A stretch of DNA of 64,000 nucleotides, from the NCBI GenBank assembly GCA_965200505.1, contig OZ241343.1, positions 1,488,001 through 1,552,000 on the forward strand. Direction: 5' to 3'. The notes below the pieces were generated by a model that did not search any database, was not told the origin of the DNA, and was given only the letters and a program-made list of their open reading frames with translations. The translations under genes were made by a program, and so were the position numbers. This DNA comes from VXNE01 sp965200505. GTDB taxonomy: Bacteria > Pseudomonadota > Gammaproteobacteria > Pseudomonadales > Azotimanducaceae. Positions 21,027 to 29,965 of this stretch are shown here, piece after piece (position 1 is the first letter of the stretch; the number at the start of each line of letters is the position of its first letter).

Positions 21027-21244
21027 GGCTCCTGCTCCAGCGCCTTCAGGCGCCCGATTATCGACTCGACGAGGCTCTCGGCGCGTTCGTTCCGCGCCAC
21101 GAGCGAGGCGCGCTGCGCGGCCAGCGACCGCATCTGCGTCCGCAAGGCGTGGTTTTCGGCCGCCAGCCGCCGGCTCAATTCAATGAGCTCCTCGATGCGC
21201 GCCTCCAGCGGCGGGTTATCCGATGTGGAACTTGCCTCTTCCAA
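21023..21244 (-). CDS. ZapB-like coiled-coil protein (TIGR02449 type)
   Basis: A small coiled-coil protein (IEELIELSRRLAAENHALRTQ then ERAESLVESIIGRLKAL) of the type found just upstream of zapA in many gammaproteobacteria, thought to act in division. The frame is open to ATG 21349, but the extra N terminus is low-complexity. TTG 21244 has a GGAG about 10 bases before it and gives 73 residues, close to the family length, so it is preferred. It overlaps zapA (ATGA junction). Confidence 0.75.
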   Translation of the reverse strand: MEEASSTSDNPPLEARIEELIELSRRLAAENHALRTQMRSLAAQRASLVARNERAESLVESIIGRLKALEQEP

Positions 21245-21361
21245 GCGCCGTCTTGCTCCTTGGCCTGCGGGGCTTCGCTTGCCCTTCGGGGCTCCCCGCG
21301 TCGCAAGGCTAGTGTCACCCGAACCGACACCGTTGTGAAGTGGCGCCAAAGCCCATTCGCC

Positions 21362-21607
21362 TCAGAACAAGCCATCCTCGCGCAGGTCCAGGAATGATTG
21401 CTGCATGGCGCCGATGACCGTATCGACGTCCGCCGGCGTATGGGCGGCGGACAGGAAGGCTAAATGGATGCCGGGAATGATCACATCGTAGCCCAGCAGA
21501 TGCAGGTAGAACTCCCGCTCCGCCCACTTCCCGTCCTCGCTTAAGTCGCGGGAACTGTTGATCTCGGTGCCTTGGAACCGCAGGTGGAAGGTGGAACCGG
21601 CGTTCAT
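21362..21607 (-). pseudogene. C-terminal part of the interrupted class III aminotransferase
   Basis: 81 codons in the same frame as the 373-residue upstream part, separated only by TAA CTC. It starts at ATG 21607 with MNAGSTFHLRFQGTE and holds the usual C-terminal segment of HemL-like aminotransferases (a flexible middle, then GIHLAFLSAAHT and a final helix). No ribosome site precedes ATG 21607, but reinitiation right after the TAA is possible. Otherwise this part is lost. Confidence 0.7.
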
Positions 21608-21610
21608 GAG

Positions 21611-22732
21611 TTACGCTTGGAACTGGTGCTTCATGCAGAAGTCGTTGACCTCGGCGGCTAGGCGATTGCCCTGTTCCATGAGGTAGGGGTAGAGCGTTTC
21701 CTTGTTGTCGCGCATTTCGGTGACGGCCGCCACGCCGGCGGTCATCGACAGGGGATTGCCGTTGAAGGTGCCGCCGGAGAATATCCAGGGGGCGTCGCCC
21801 TTGCCGGAAAAGCAGTTCATCACAGCCTCGCGGCCGGCCACGGCGCCGATGGGCAGGCCGGCGGCGACGGCCTTGCCGTAGGTGGCGAAGTCCGGCGTGA
21901 CGCCGTAGTACTCCTGGCAGCCGCCGTAGGCCACGCGGAAGCCGGTGACCACCTCGTCGAATCCAAGCAGCACGTCGTTCTCCTTGCAGACGGCCGCCAG
22001 CCCGCGCAGAAACTCGGCGTTGTCCAGCCGCGGGTTGGAGCTCTGCGATGGCTCCAGGAACACGGCGGCCAAGTCTTCCCGATGTTCGCGGATCAAATCG
22101 AACGCGGCCTCGTTCCGGTAGGGCAGCACCAGCATGGTGTCGTCCTCGATGGTCTTGGGGATGCCGGCGCCCACCCGCATCGACGCGGGGCGGTCGCGGT
22201 CGCCATCCGGCGCCGCGAAGACGAGGGCGTAGTCATGGGAGCCGTGGTAGCAGCCGTCGAAGGTGGCGATTTTGGTCTTGCCCGTGAATGCCCGGGCGGC
22301 GCGCATGGCGCTCAGGGTCGCCTCCGTGCCGCTGTTGAAGAACACCACCTTGTCCGCGCAGGGCGAAGCCTCCTCGATCAGTTCAGCCAACTCGGCTTGG
22401 CGGGCGTTGGGTATGCCGAAATGCCACCCCTTGGCCAGCTGCGCCTTGATGGCCGCGGTCACCGCCGCCGGCCGGTGGCCGAGCACGCAGGGGCCGAAGC
22501 CCATGGTCAGGTCGATGTAGGTGTTGCCGTCCACATCGGTCATGATGCCGCCGTCCGCCGAATCGATGTAGATCGGATGTGGCAGGTCAACGGTGCGCAC
22601 GATCTCCTGTGAGAGTGACTTCCCGCGTGACTTCAGTTCGGCGGAGCGCGGTGTGCGCTCCCGCAGTTTGCGCCGCACTGCCTGCGATTTCTCGCCTTCC
22701 AGAATGAGCTGGTTGGCTGCTTCCTCGTTCAC
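21611..22732 (-). CDS. Class III PLP aminotransferase (glutamate-1-semialdehyde aminomutase-like), truncated by in-frame TAA
   Basis: 373 residues from GTG 22732, which has an AAGGGAGA site 5 bases upstream. Conserved parts: DVDGNTYIDLTMGFGPCVLGH, FFNSGTEATLSAMRAAR, FDGCYHGSHD, LLGFDEVVTGFR and the PLP-lysine region TYGKAVAAGLPIGA. The TAA at 21613-21611 falls where a codon should be, and the rest of the fold continues in frame after it. A CAA-to-TAA change would explain it. It is HemL-like but may act on another amine. Whether the enzyme works depends on reinitiation or readthrough. Confidence 0.8.
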   Translation of the reverse strand: MNEEAANQLILEGEKSQAVRRKLRERTPRSAELKSRGKSLSQEIVRTVDLPHPIYIDSADGGIMTDVDGNTYIDLTMGFGPCVLGHRPAAVTAAIKAQLAKGWHFGIPNARQAELAELIEEASPCADKVVFFNSGTEATLSAMRAARAFTGKTKIATFDGCYHGSHDYALVFAAPDGDRDRPASMRVGAGIPKTIEDDTMLVLPYRNEAAFDLIREHREDLAAVFLEPSQSSNPRLDNAEFLRGLAAVCKENDVLLGFDEVVTGFRVAYGGCQEYYGVTPDFATYGKAVAAGLPIGAVAGREAVMNCFSGKGDAPWIFSGGTFNGNPLSMTAGVAAVTEMRDNKETLYPYLMEQGNRLAAEVNDFCMKHQFQA

Positions 22733-22929
22733 ATGCTGTCTCCCTTGGCGAGTGCCGCATCCCGACGGCTGTGAGCCGACGTTCGTGCCCACCCCCGACC
22801 GTCGTTGGGAGCGGAAGCGCACACGGCAAATCGATGCCGCATCATAGCCGTTTTCGTTTTGGCCACCGGGCGTGGGCAAGCCCCCACGCCGTTTATCATG
22901 CGACTTTTCGCGGCTTCGAGGCGCAACGG

Positions 22930-24297
22930 TTGAACCCAGTCGTCGGCTTGCCCGAACACCATCGCCGGCGCGCGCGGCTCATGGCGGCGATGGGCGCGGG
23001 CGCGGTGGCCATCATTCCCAGCGCGGACTTGAGCTATCGCAGCCGGGACGTCGAGCACCGATTCCGCCAAGACAGCGACTTCCACTACCTCACCGGGTTC
23101 GAGGAGCCCGGCTGTGTGCTGGTGCTCGCCCCCGGCCGGCAGGAAGGCGAAAGCGTTCTGTTCTGCCAAGCGCGGGACGAACGAGCCGAGCGCTACCGGG
23201 GCGAGCAGCTTGGCCCGGAACGTGCGGCGCAGGTGCTTGGCTTGGACGAGGCGCGGCCCAGCGGCGAGCTGGCCGAAGCCTTGCCGGGGCTGTTGGCCGG
23301 CGCATTGAGGGTGCATGTCGAGTTCGGGGCCCATCCCGGCATGGACGAGCGCCTGCTCAAGGCCGTCGCCGCGCTCAAAGGGCGGGGTGCGCCGGAAGAG
23401 CTCATCGCCCTGAGCCGGCTGCTGCATGAACAGCGGCTGGTGAAGTCGCCGGTGGAGCGCCGGCTGATGGCGCAAGCCGCCGACATCACCACCGCCGGCC
23501 ACCTGCGCGCCATGCGCCATTGCGCCCCCGGCATGACGGAGGCGGAACTCGAGGCGGAATTGGTGCATGAGTTCATGCGGCGCGGCGCCCCGGCGCCGGC
23601 CTATCCGTCCATCGTCGCCGGCGGCGCCAACGCCTGCGTGCTGCACTACTGCAAGAACGACGCTCCATTGCGGGACGGCGACCTCGTGCTCATCGACGCC
23701 GGCTGCGAACATCAGTACTACGCCGCCGATGTGACGCGCACCTTTCCCGTCAATGGTCGCTTCACCCCACCCCAGCGCGACCTTTACGAGGTCGTGTTGA
23801 CGGCGCAACGCGCGGCCCTCGCCGCGGCGCGTCCCAACGCGAGCTTCGATGCGCCCCATCAGGCCGCCACGCGGGCGCTGGCACAGGGTTTGATCGACCT
23901 TGGCATCCTTGCCGGCGACATCGACCAAGTGCTAGAGGAAAAGGCCCATGAGCCCTTCACCATTCACCGCACTTCCCATTGGCTGGGCATGGATGTCCAT
24001 GACGTCGGCGACTACCAAGTCAACGGCGCGTGGCGGCCCCTCAAGCCGGGCATGGCGCTCACCATCGAACCCGGCCTTTACTTTCCGGACGATCCCGAGA
24101 GCGAAGTGCAGCGGCCTTGGCGGGGCATGGGCATTCGCATCGAGGACGATGTGTTGATCGGCGCGGCTGGTGCCGCGGATGAGCGGGAAGCCCACGCCAC
24201 GCCATCTGCGCCGCCCACCGCGGCGGAAGACTTGCAGGTGTTGTCCGCCGCGGTGCCAAAGGCCATCGACGACATCGAGGCGCTGATGCGTGGCTGA
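22930..24297 (+). CDS. pepP: Xaa-Pro aminopeptidase
   Basis: Metallopeptidase that removes an N-terminal residue preceding proline. 455 residues: N-terminal creatinase-like domain (FRQDSDFHYLTGFEEP) and C-terminal pita-bread domain with metal ligands in LIDAGCEHQYYAADVTRTFPV, HRTSHWLGMDVHDVG, TIEPGLY and GIRIEDDVL. TTG 22930 is inferred as the start: GAGG lies 8 bases upstream and no ATG fits; the frame is open back to 22771. It overlaps ubiH by 8 bases, the conserved pepP-ubiH order. Confidence 0.9.
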   Translation: MNPVVGLPEHHRRRARLMAAMGAGAVAIIPSADLSYRSRDVEHRFRQDSDFHYLTGFEEPGCVLVLAPGRQEGESVLFCQARDERAERYRGEQLGPERAAQVLGLDEARPSGELAEALPGLLAGALRVHVEFGAHPGMDERLLKAVAALKGRGAPEELIALSRLLHEQRLVKSPVERRLMAQAADITTAGHLRAMRHCAPGMTEAELEAELVHEFMRRGAPAPAYPSIVAGGANACVLHYCKNDAPLRDGDLVLIDAGCEHQYYAADVTRTFPVNGRFTPPQRDLYEVVLTAQRAALAAARPNASFDAPHQAATRALAQGLIDLGILAGDIDQVLEEKAHEPFTIHRTSHWLGMDVHDVGDYQVNGAWRPLKPGMALTIEPGLYFPDDPESEVQRPWRGMGIRIEDDVLIGAAGAADEREAHATPSAPPTAAEDLQVLSAAVPKAIDDIEALMRG

Positions 24298-25498
24298 CCG
24301 CGCCTATGATGTGGCCGTGGTGGGCGCCGGCTTGGTCGGCGCCGTCGCGGCGTTGACTCTCGGCGGCACCGGCCGGCGGGTCGCGCTGATCGATCGCGAA
24401 GCACCGCAAGCGCGAACCGGCCGTTTGGGGTTCGACACGCGAACGGTGGCGCTCACCGAGGCGTCCTTGGCGCTGTTGGGGAACCGGGTCGAGACTGCGC
24501 CGATTCGCCGCATGAAGGTGTGGGAGGAATGTGGCACCGGCGCCATCGAGTTCGACGCGGACGCCGTGGGCGCCCAAGCCCTCGCGTGGGTGGTTGAGGC
24601 GAGCCCGGCCCGCACGGCGCTGTGGCAGGCATGCGCGGAGTGCCCTAACGTCGAATGTCTGATCGGCGACGTGGTGGGGTTGACCGAGGAGGTCACGTCC
24701 GTGCGGCTCGCCTTCGCCGAACGCGACCGGCCCGGCGCCGCGCCACCCGTTTCAGCACCCCCCACGGTCTCGGCGCGTCTCGTCATCGCCGCGGACGGGG
24801 CAAGTTCCAAGATGTGCGAGCTGGCCGGCGTCAAGGCGCTCACACGCGGTGCTGGCGACGCGGCCATCGCCACCGTGGTTGAAATGGAACGGCCACACGA
24901 AGGGGTGGCCCGGCAACGGTTCGGCGCCAACGGCCCCCTCGCGCTGTTGCCGCTGCCACACCCGCGCACCGTTTCACTCATCTGGAGCCTCGACCGCCAT
25001 GCCGCCGAGCGTCTGGCCGCCCTCGAAGACACGCAGTTCGCCGATGCGCTTGAAGCGGCTTCGGAAGGCGCCTTGGGGCGCGTCAAAGACCTCGACCGCC
25101 GCACCCTCGCCCCCTTGGCGCAGCATGTGGTGGCGAACTGCAACCCCCTGCAGCGCCTGCTGGTGCTGGGCGATGCGGCGCGCACCGTTCACCCCTTGGC
25201 CGGCCAAGGCGTGAACCTCGGCTTGGAAGATGTGGCGCGGGTGCAAAGGAAGGCGAGCGAAGGCGAGGGGGACTTGGGGCGCGCCGGCCTGTGGCGTGGC
25301 TTCGCCGCCCGTCGCCGGCTGCGCAGCGAAGGCATGCTCGCCTTGATGAAGGCGCTCTCCACCGCCTACGGCCTGCGCGACCCGGTGGCGCGTTGGGCGC
25401 GCAACGTCGGCGTCCGCTGGATCGATGGAACCGCGGCGGTGAAACGGCAACTCATTCTGGAGGCCATGGGCACCGGCCCCTTGGCCAAGCGCCTCTAG
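24290..25498 (+). CDS. ubiH: UbiH/UbiF-family FAD-dependent ubiquinone hydroxylase
   Basis: Flavin monooxygenase adding a ring hydroxyl in ubiquinone biosynthesis. 402 residues: N-terminal dinucleotide motif VVGAGLVGAVAALTLG, the ADGASS motif, and the GDAARTVHPLAGQGVNLGLEDV flavin motif near residue 290. The GTG start lies inside the end of pepP. Family members are similar, so UbiH versus UbiF/UbiI assignment rests on the pepP neighbour. Confidence 0.88.
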   Translation: MADRAYDVAVVGAGLVGAVAALTLGGTGRRVALIDREAPQARTGRLGFDTRTVALTEASLALLGNRVETAPIRRMKVWEECGTGAIEFDADAVGAQALAWVVEASPARTALWQACAECPNVECLIGDVVGLTEEVTSVRLAFAERDRPGAAPPVSAPPTVSARLVIAADGASSKMCELAGVKALTRGAGDAAIATVVEMERPHEGVARQRFGANGPLALLPLPHPRTVSLIWSLDRHAAERLAALEDTQFADALEAASEGALGRVKDLDRRTLAPLAQHVVANCNPLQRLLVLGDAARTVHPLAGQGVNLGLEDVARVQRKASEGEGDLGRAGLWRGFAARRRLRSEGMLALMKALSTAYGLRDPVARWARNVGVRWIDGTAAVKRQLILEAMGTGPLAKRL

Positions 25499-25505
25499 CC
25501 CCCCA

Positions 25506-26597
25506 ATGGCGCTCCGAACGCCCCTCCATGCCCTGCACCAACGCGCCGGTGGCGTGATGATCGACTTTGCCGGCTGGACCATGCCGCTGCGCTATGGCTC
25601 GCAGATCGAAGAGCACCGCGCCGTGCGCACCGACGCCGGCGCCTTCGACGTGTCGCACATGACGATCATCGACGTTTTGGACGGCGAGGGCGGCGCCGGG
25701 CAAGCCCAAGCCTTCCTGCGCCATCTCATCGCCAACGACGTGGCGCGGCTGGACGCGCCGGGCAAGGCACTCTATGGCACCCTCTTGAACGAGCGTGGCG
25801 GCATCATCGACGACGTCATCGCGTTCCGCCTCCGGGATCGGTTCCGCGTGGTGGCCAACGCGGCCACCCGGGTTCGCGTACACGGTTGGTTCGAGCGCTG
25901 GGCCGGCAACTTCAGCGTCGCCGTGGAACACCGCTCCGACCTCGCCATCGTCGCCATGCAGGGGCCCGCCGCGGTGGAGCGGTTCGTGGCCGCCACCGGG
26001 CACGGCGCGGCCGCTGCGCTCAAGCGGTTCCACGCTCTGGAAGCCGACATGTGGTTCATCGCGCGCACTGGCTACACTGGCGAGGATGGCTTGGAGGTGA
26101 TGGTGCCGAATGGCGACGCGCCGGCCCTTTGGCGGCGCCTCGCCGCTGGCGGCGCGGCCCCCATCGGCCTTGCCGCACGGGACACGCTCAGGTTGGAAGC
26201 GGGACTCAATCTATACGGCCAAGACATGGACGAGACCACCTCGCCATTAGAATCCAACCTCGGCTGGAGCGTCGCTTGGGCGCCGCCGGAGCGGGCCTTC
26301 GTTGGCCGGGACGCCTTGGCCGGGCAACGCGCCGCCGTGAAGCTCACCGGCTTGGTGCTCGACGGCCGCGGCGTGATGCGACGGGACATGCGGGTGGCCA
26401 CGGCGGCCGGCGAAGGCGTGGTGACGAGCGGCGCCTTCAGCCCCAGCTTGGGTTGCAGCGTGGCGCTGGCGCGGTTGCCCCGCGACGCCGCCGGCGAAGC
26501 GCAAGTGGAGATACGAGGCAACCGCAGGCCGGCCCGCATCGTGCGGCCGCCGTTTTGGCGCCACGGCGCCCCAACGTTTCCGACAGGGAGCACTTGA
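25506..26597 (+). CDS. gcvT: Glycine cleavage system T protein (aminomethyltransferase)
   Basis: Transfers the methylene group from the H-protein-bound intermediate to tetrahydrofolate, releasing ammonia. 363 residues, the usual size. Visible: the folate-site VMIDFAGWTMPL, AGAFDVSHM, the ARTGYTGEDGLEV motif and GLAARDTLRLEAGLNLYGQD. It starts 7 bases after ubiH, so there is no room for a glycine riboswitch. Its stop overlaps the start of gcvH. Confidence 0.95.
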   Translation: MALRTPLHALHQRAGGVMIDFAGWTMPLRYGSQIEEHRAVRTDAGAFDVSHMTIIDVLDGEGGAGQAQAFLRHLIANDVARLDAPGKALYGTLLNERGGIIDDVIAFRLRDRFRVVANAATRVRVHGWFERWAGNFSVAVEHRSDLAIVAMQGPAAVERFVAATGHGAAAALKRFHALEADMWFIARTGYTGEDGLEVMVPNGDAPALWRRLAAGGAAPIGLAARDTLRLEAGLNLYGQDMDETTSPLESNLGWSVAWAPPERAFVGRDALAGQRAAVKLTGLVLDGRGVMRRDMRVATAAGEGVVTSGAFSPSLGCSVALARLPRDAAGEAQVEIRGNRRPARIVRPPFWRHGAPTFPTGST

Positions 26598-27031
26598 TGA
26601 ACGAATTGCCCGGCGAGCTCGCTTACGCGCCAACCCACGAGTGGGCGCGTCTCGACGAAGACGGCCGCGTCGTCGTGGGCATCACGGATTACGCGCAGGA
26701 GCAACTCGGCGATGTGGTGTACGTGGAGCTGCCGGAGCCCGACCAAGCCATCGAAGCGGGACAGGAAATCGCGGTGGTGGAATCCGTCAAGGCGGCTTCC
26801 GACATCTATGCGCCGGTGGCCGGCACCGTCGTCGCGGTGAACGAGGCGCTGGAGGACGGGCCCGAATTGGTGAATGAAGACCCTTACGGCGCCGGTTGGT
26901 TCTTCGCCATCGAGCCGAACGAGCCGGCGGACCTCGATGGCCTCTTGGACGCCCGCGCCTACTCGGAACATTGCGCGAGCCTCGCCACCGACGCGCCGGA
27001 CGACGAAGCGCCGGAAGGCGGGGAAGACTGA
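26597..27031 (+). CDS. gcvH: Glycine cleavage system H protein
   Basis: Lipoyl carrier that shuttles the aminomethyl group between P, T and L proteins. 144 residues with the lipoylation site ESVKAASD (Lys65) and the YAPTHEW start. The C terminus has an acidic extra of about 15 residues (DDEAPEGGED) beyond the usual end. It overlaps gcvT (TGATG junction). Confidence 0.96.
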   Translation: MNELPGELAYAPTHEWARLDEDGRVVVGITDYAQEQLGDVVYVELPEPDQAIEAGQEIAVVESVKAASDIYAPVAGTVVAVNEALEDGPELVNEDPYGAGWFFAIEPNEPADLDGLLDARAYSEHCASLATDAPDDEAPEGGED

Positions 27032-27036
27032 CGCCC

Positions 27037-28392
27037 GTGCCCTTCATTCCCCACACCGACGCCGACACCCACGCCATGCTGCGGGCCATCGGCGTGGCGG
27101 ACCTCGAGGCGCTCTTCGACGAGATCCCGACGCGCCTGCGCAGCGCGCCGCCGGGCGCCCCGCGGGTGGGCCTCTCGGAGATGGAGATGCGCCAACGCCT
27201 TGCGGAACGCGCCACACAGGACGAGACGGGGCCCTGCTTCATCGGCGCCGGCAGCTACGACCACCACATACCCGCCGCGGTGTGGGACCTCGCCGGGCGT
27301 GGCGAGTTCATGACCGCCTACACCCCCTATCAGGCGGAGGCCAGCCAAGGCACCTTGCAGGTGATCTACGAGTTCCAGACGATGCTGTGCGAGCTCACCG
27401 GCATGGACGTCTGCAACGCATCCGTCTATGAGGGCGGCGCCGGCCTGGCCGAAGCCGTGCTGATGGCGGTGCGCGCCAACCGCAAGGCGGCACGCGCCGG
27501 CGGGCCGCGCACCGTGCCCATGGCCGGCGCCGTACACCCGCTCTACGTCGATGCGACGCGCAGCATCGTCCGCAACCAGGGCATCAACGTGCCCACGCTG
27601 CCGTACGGCGATGATGGGCGGCTCGACATGTCCGCGTTGGACGGCCTCGCAGCGCCACCGACGGCATTGGTCGTGCAACAGCCGAACTTCTTCGGTGTGC
27701 TCGAAGACGTGGACGCCATCGCGGATTGGGCCAACGACCGCGGCACCCTCTTGGTGGCCTGCGTCAACCCATTGTCGTTGGCGCTCTTGAAGCCGCCGTC
27801 CGCTTGGGGCAGCGCCGGCACCGACATCGTGTGCGGCGACGGCCAGCCGTTCGGCGCACCCATGGCCTCCGGCGGGCCATCGTTCGGGTTCCTGTGTACC
27901 CGGCAAGCCTTGGTGCGGCAGTTGCCGGGCCGCATCGTGGGGCGCACCGAGGATTTGGACGGCAAGCCCGGCTTCACCCTCACCCTGCAGGCCCGCGAAC
28001 AACACATCCGCCGCGCCAAGGCCACCTCCAACATCTGCACCAACCAGGGCCTGCTCGTCACCGCCGCCACGATTTACCTCGCCCTGATGGGTGGCGCCGG
28101 TTTGAGCGCGACGGCGGCGGCGGCATGCGCGAAGACGCGGGAATTGGTGGCGGCGCTGCCGCGGCCGCGCCGCTTCGCAGCACCTTTCTTCCATGAGTGC
28201 GTCATCGATTTGGGACGTCCGGCCGTGCCGGTGGTGGAGGCGCTCGCGCAGGAAGGGCTGCTCGCCGGCCTCGCCCTGGGCCCTTACTTCGCCGACCTAG
28301 ACCACGCCATGCTGGTGTGCGCGACGGAACGCCGCACCTCGGCCGAGATCGAACAGTTCGCGCTTAAGTTGCGGCGAGTGCTGGACGCATGA
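27037..28392 (+). CDS. gcvPA: Glycine dehydrogenase (decarboxylating) subunit 1
   Basis: N-terminal half of the two-subunit P protein, which decarboxylates glycine on PLP. 451 residues with PFIPHT, the FIGAGSYDHHIPA and TAYTPYQAEASQGTLQ signatures and the NASVYEGG motif. GTG 27037 is the start, since the conserved N terminus begins there. The open frame continues upstream through gcvH but is a shadow. It overlaps gcvPB (ATGA). The split P protein differs from the single GcvP of enterobacteria. Confidence 0.94.
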   Translation: MPFIPHTDADTHAMLRAIGVADLEALFDEIPTRLRSAPPGAPRVGLSEMEMRQRLAERATQDETGPCFIGAGSYDHHIPAAVWDLAGRGEFMTAYTPYQAEASQGTLQVIYEFQTMLCELTGMDVCNASVYEGGAGLAEAVLMAVRANRKAARAGGPRTVPMAGAVHPLYVDATRSIVRNQGINVPTLPYGDDGRLDMSALDGLAAPPTALVVQQPNFFGVLEDVDAIADWANDRGTLLVACVNPLSLALLKPPSAWGSAGTDIVCGDGQPFGAPMASGGPSFGFLCTRQALVRQLPGRIVGRTEDLDGKPGFTLTLQAREQHIRRAKATSNICTNQGLLVTAATIYLALMGGAGLSATAAAACAKTRELVAALPRPRRFAAPFFHECVIDLGRPAVPVVEALAQEGLLAGLALGPYFADLDHAMLVCATERRTSAEIEQFALKLRRVLDA

Positions 28393-29867
28393 CGGCTTCC
28401 CGCACCATCTTCGACCTGTCGCAAGCCGGCCGCGGCGCCGGCGCCCAGCGCCCGGGCCCGGCCGCGGTGACCGATCTGCCACCCGAGCTGTTGCGGCAAA
28501 GCGCGCCGCGGCTGCCGGCGGTGTCTGAACTGCAGGCCGTGCGCCATTACACGAACCTGTCGCGGCGGAACTTCTCCATCGATTCGCAGTTCTATCCGCT
28601 CGGCTCCTGCACGATGAAGTACAACCCGCGCGGCGCCCACCGGGCGGCGAGCGAACCGGGCTTCCTGGGCCGGCACCCGTTGGCGCCGGCGAGCGCCAGC
28701 CAAGGCTTTCTCGCCTGCCTGCACGACTTGCAGGAAATCTTGCAGGAGGCGGCCGGGATGCCGGCCATGTCCTTGACGCCGATGGCCGGCGCCCAAGGCG
28801 AGTTCGCCGGCGTGGCCATGATCCGCGCTTGGCACGACGCCCGGAACGACACCGCGAGACACGAGATCCTAGTGCCCGCCGGCGCCCACGGCACCAATCC
28901 CGCCACCGCGGCGATGTGCGGCTACACCGTGCGTGAAGTGGCGGTGCGCGACGACGGCGACGTGGACCTCGACGCCTTGAAGGCGGCGGCGGGGCCAAGC
29001 ACCGCCGGCATCATGATGACCAACCCATCCACCTGCGGCGTGTTCGAGCGGCATGTGACGGACATCGCGGACATCGTGCATGACGCCGGCGGCCTCCTCT
29101 ACTACGACGGCGCCAACCTGAACGCCATCCTCGGCAAGGCGAAGCCCGGCGACATGGGTTTCGACGTGCTGCACCTCAACTTGCACAAGACGTTCGCCAC
29201 CCCCCACGGCGGCGGCGGGCCGGGTGCCGGACCCGTGGGGGCGACCGCGGAACTCGCGCCGTTCCTGCCCGGCCCGGTCGTCGAACGCACGGACGGCGCC
29301 TATCGGTGGGCGCAGCCGCCACAGTCCATCGGCCGCTTGTCCGCCTTCATGGGCAACGCCGGCATCCTGCTGCGAGCTTTGGCGTACGCCCTCATGCTCG
29401 GCACCGATGGCGAACGGCGGGTCGGGGAGTTCGCCACCCTGAACGCCAACTATCTGGCGGCGCGTCTCGCAGAGACCGGCTTCGACTTGGCTTGGCCGCA
29501 ACGCCGCGCCAGCCACGAGTTCATCGTCACGTTGGCGGCGTTGGCGCGACGCCACGGCGTGACGGCGATGGACGTGGCCAAGCGCCTGCTCGATTTCGGC
29601 GTTCACGCCCCCACGACCTACTTCCCACTCATGGTGCCCGAGTGCCTGCTCATCGAGCCGACCGAGACCGAGTGCAAAGAGGAGCTGGACGCCTTCGTCG
29701 CGGCGATGGCGCACATCATGGCCGAGGCGGAGAGCGACCCGGAAACCGTGAAGACCGCGCCGCACACCATGCCGGTGAAGCGCTTGGATGACGTGAAGGC
29801 GGCCAGGGAACTCGACCTCAAGTGGCGCCCTGAGACGGCACAAGAAGGCACCGCCCGCATGGCATGA
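28389..29867 (+). CDS. gcvPB: Glycine dehydrogenase (decarboxylating) subunit 2
   Basis: C-terminal half of the split P protein. 492 residues carrying the PLP lysine in LNLHKTFATPHGGGGPG (Lys267), with LGSCTMKYNPR and TNPSTCGVFE. Works as a complex with subunit 1 to load the aminomethyl group onto GcvH. Last gene of the gcvT-H-PA-PB cluster; no lpd gene is seen nearby, so the L protein must be encoded elsewhere. Confidence 0.95.
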   Translation: MTASRTIFDLSQAGRGAGAQRPGPAAVTDLPPELLRQSAPRLPAVSELQAVRHYTNLSRRNFSIDSQFYPLGSCTMKYNPRGAHRAASEPGFLGRHPLAPASASQGFLACLHDLQEILQEAAGMPAMSLTPMAGAQGEFAGVAMIRAWHDARNDTARHEILVPAGAHGTNPATAAMCGYTVREVAVRDDGDVDLDALKAAAGPSTAGIMMTNPSTCGVFERHVTDIADIVHDAGGLLYYDGANLNAILGKAKPGDMGFDVLHLNLHKTFATPHGGGGPGAGPVGATAELAPFLPGPVVERTDGAYRWAQPPQSIGRLSAFMGNAGILLRALAYALMLGTDGERRVGEFATLNANYLAARLAETGFDLAWPQRRASHEFIVTLAALARRHGVTAMDVAKRLLDFGVHAPTTYFPLMVPECLLIEPTETECKEELDAFVAAMAHIMAEAESDPETVKTAPHTMPVKRLDDVKAARELDLKWRPETAQEGTARMA

Positions 29868-29965
29868 GGCCGAGCGGAAGGGCCGGGGCCGGTTTTCACC
29901 CCACTTCGCCAGTTTGTAACATGGGCTTGGTGCCCCCCAAAACCCGAAGCCCCACTGACACTTCA

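Noticed and set aside
25499..25505. Glycine riboswitch before gcvT
   Set aside because: Only 7 bases separate ubiH and gcvT, so there is no room.
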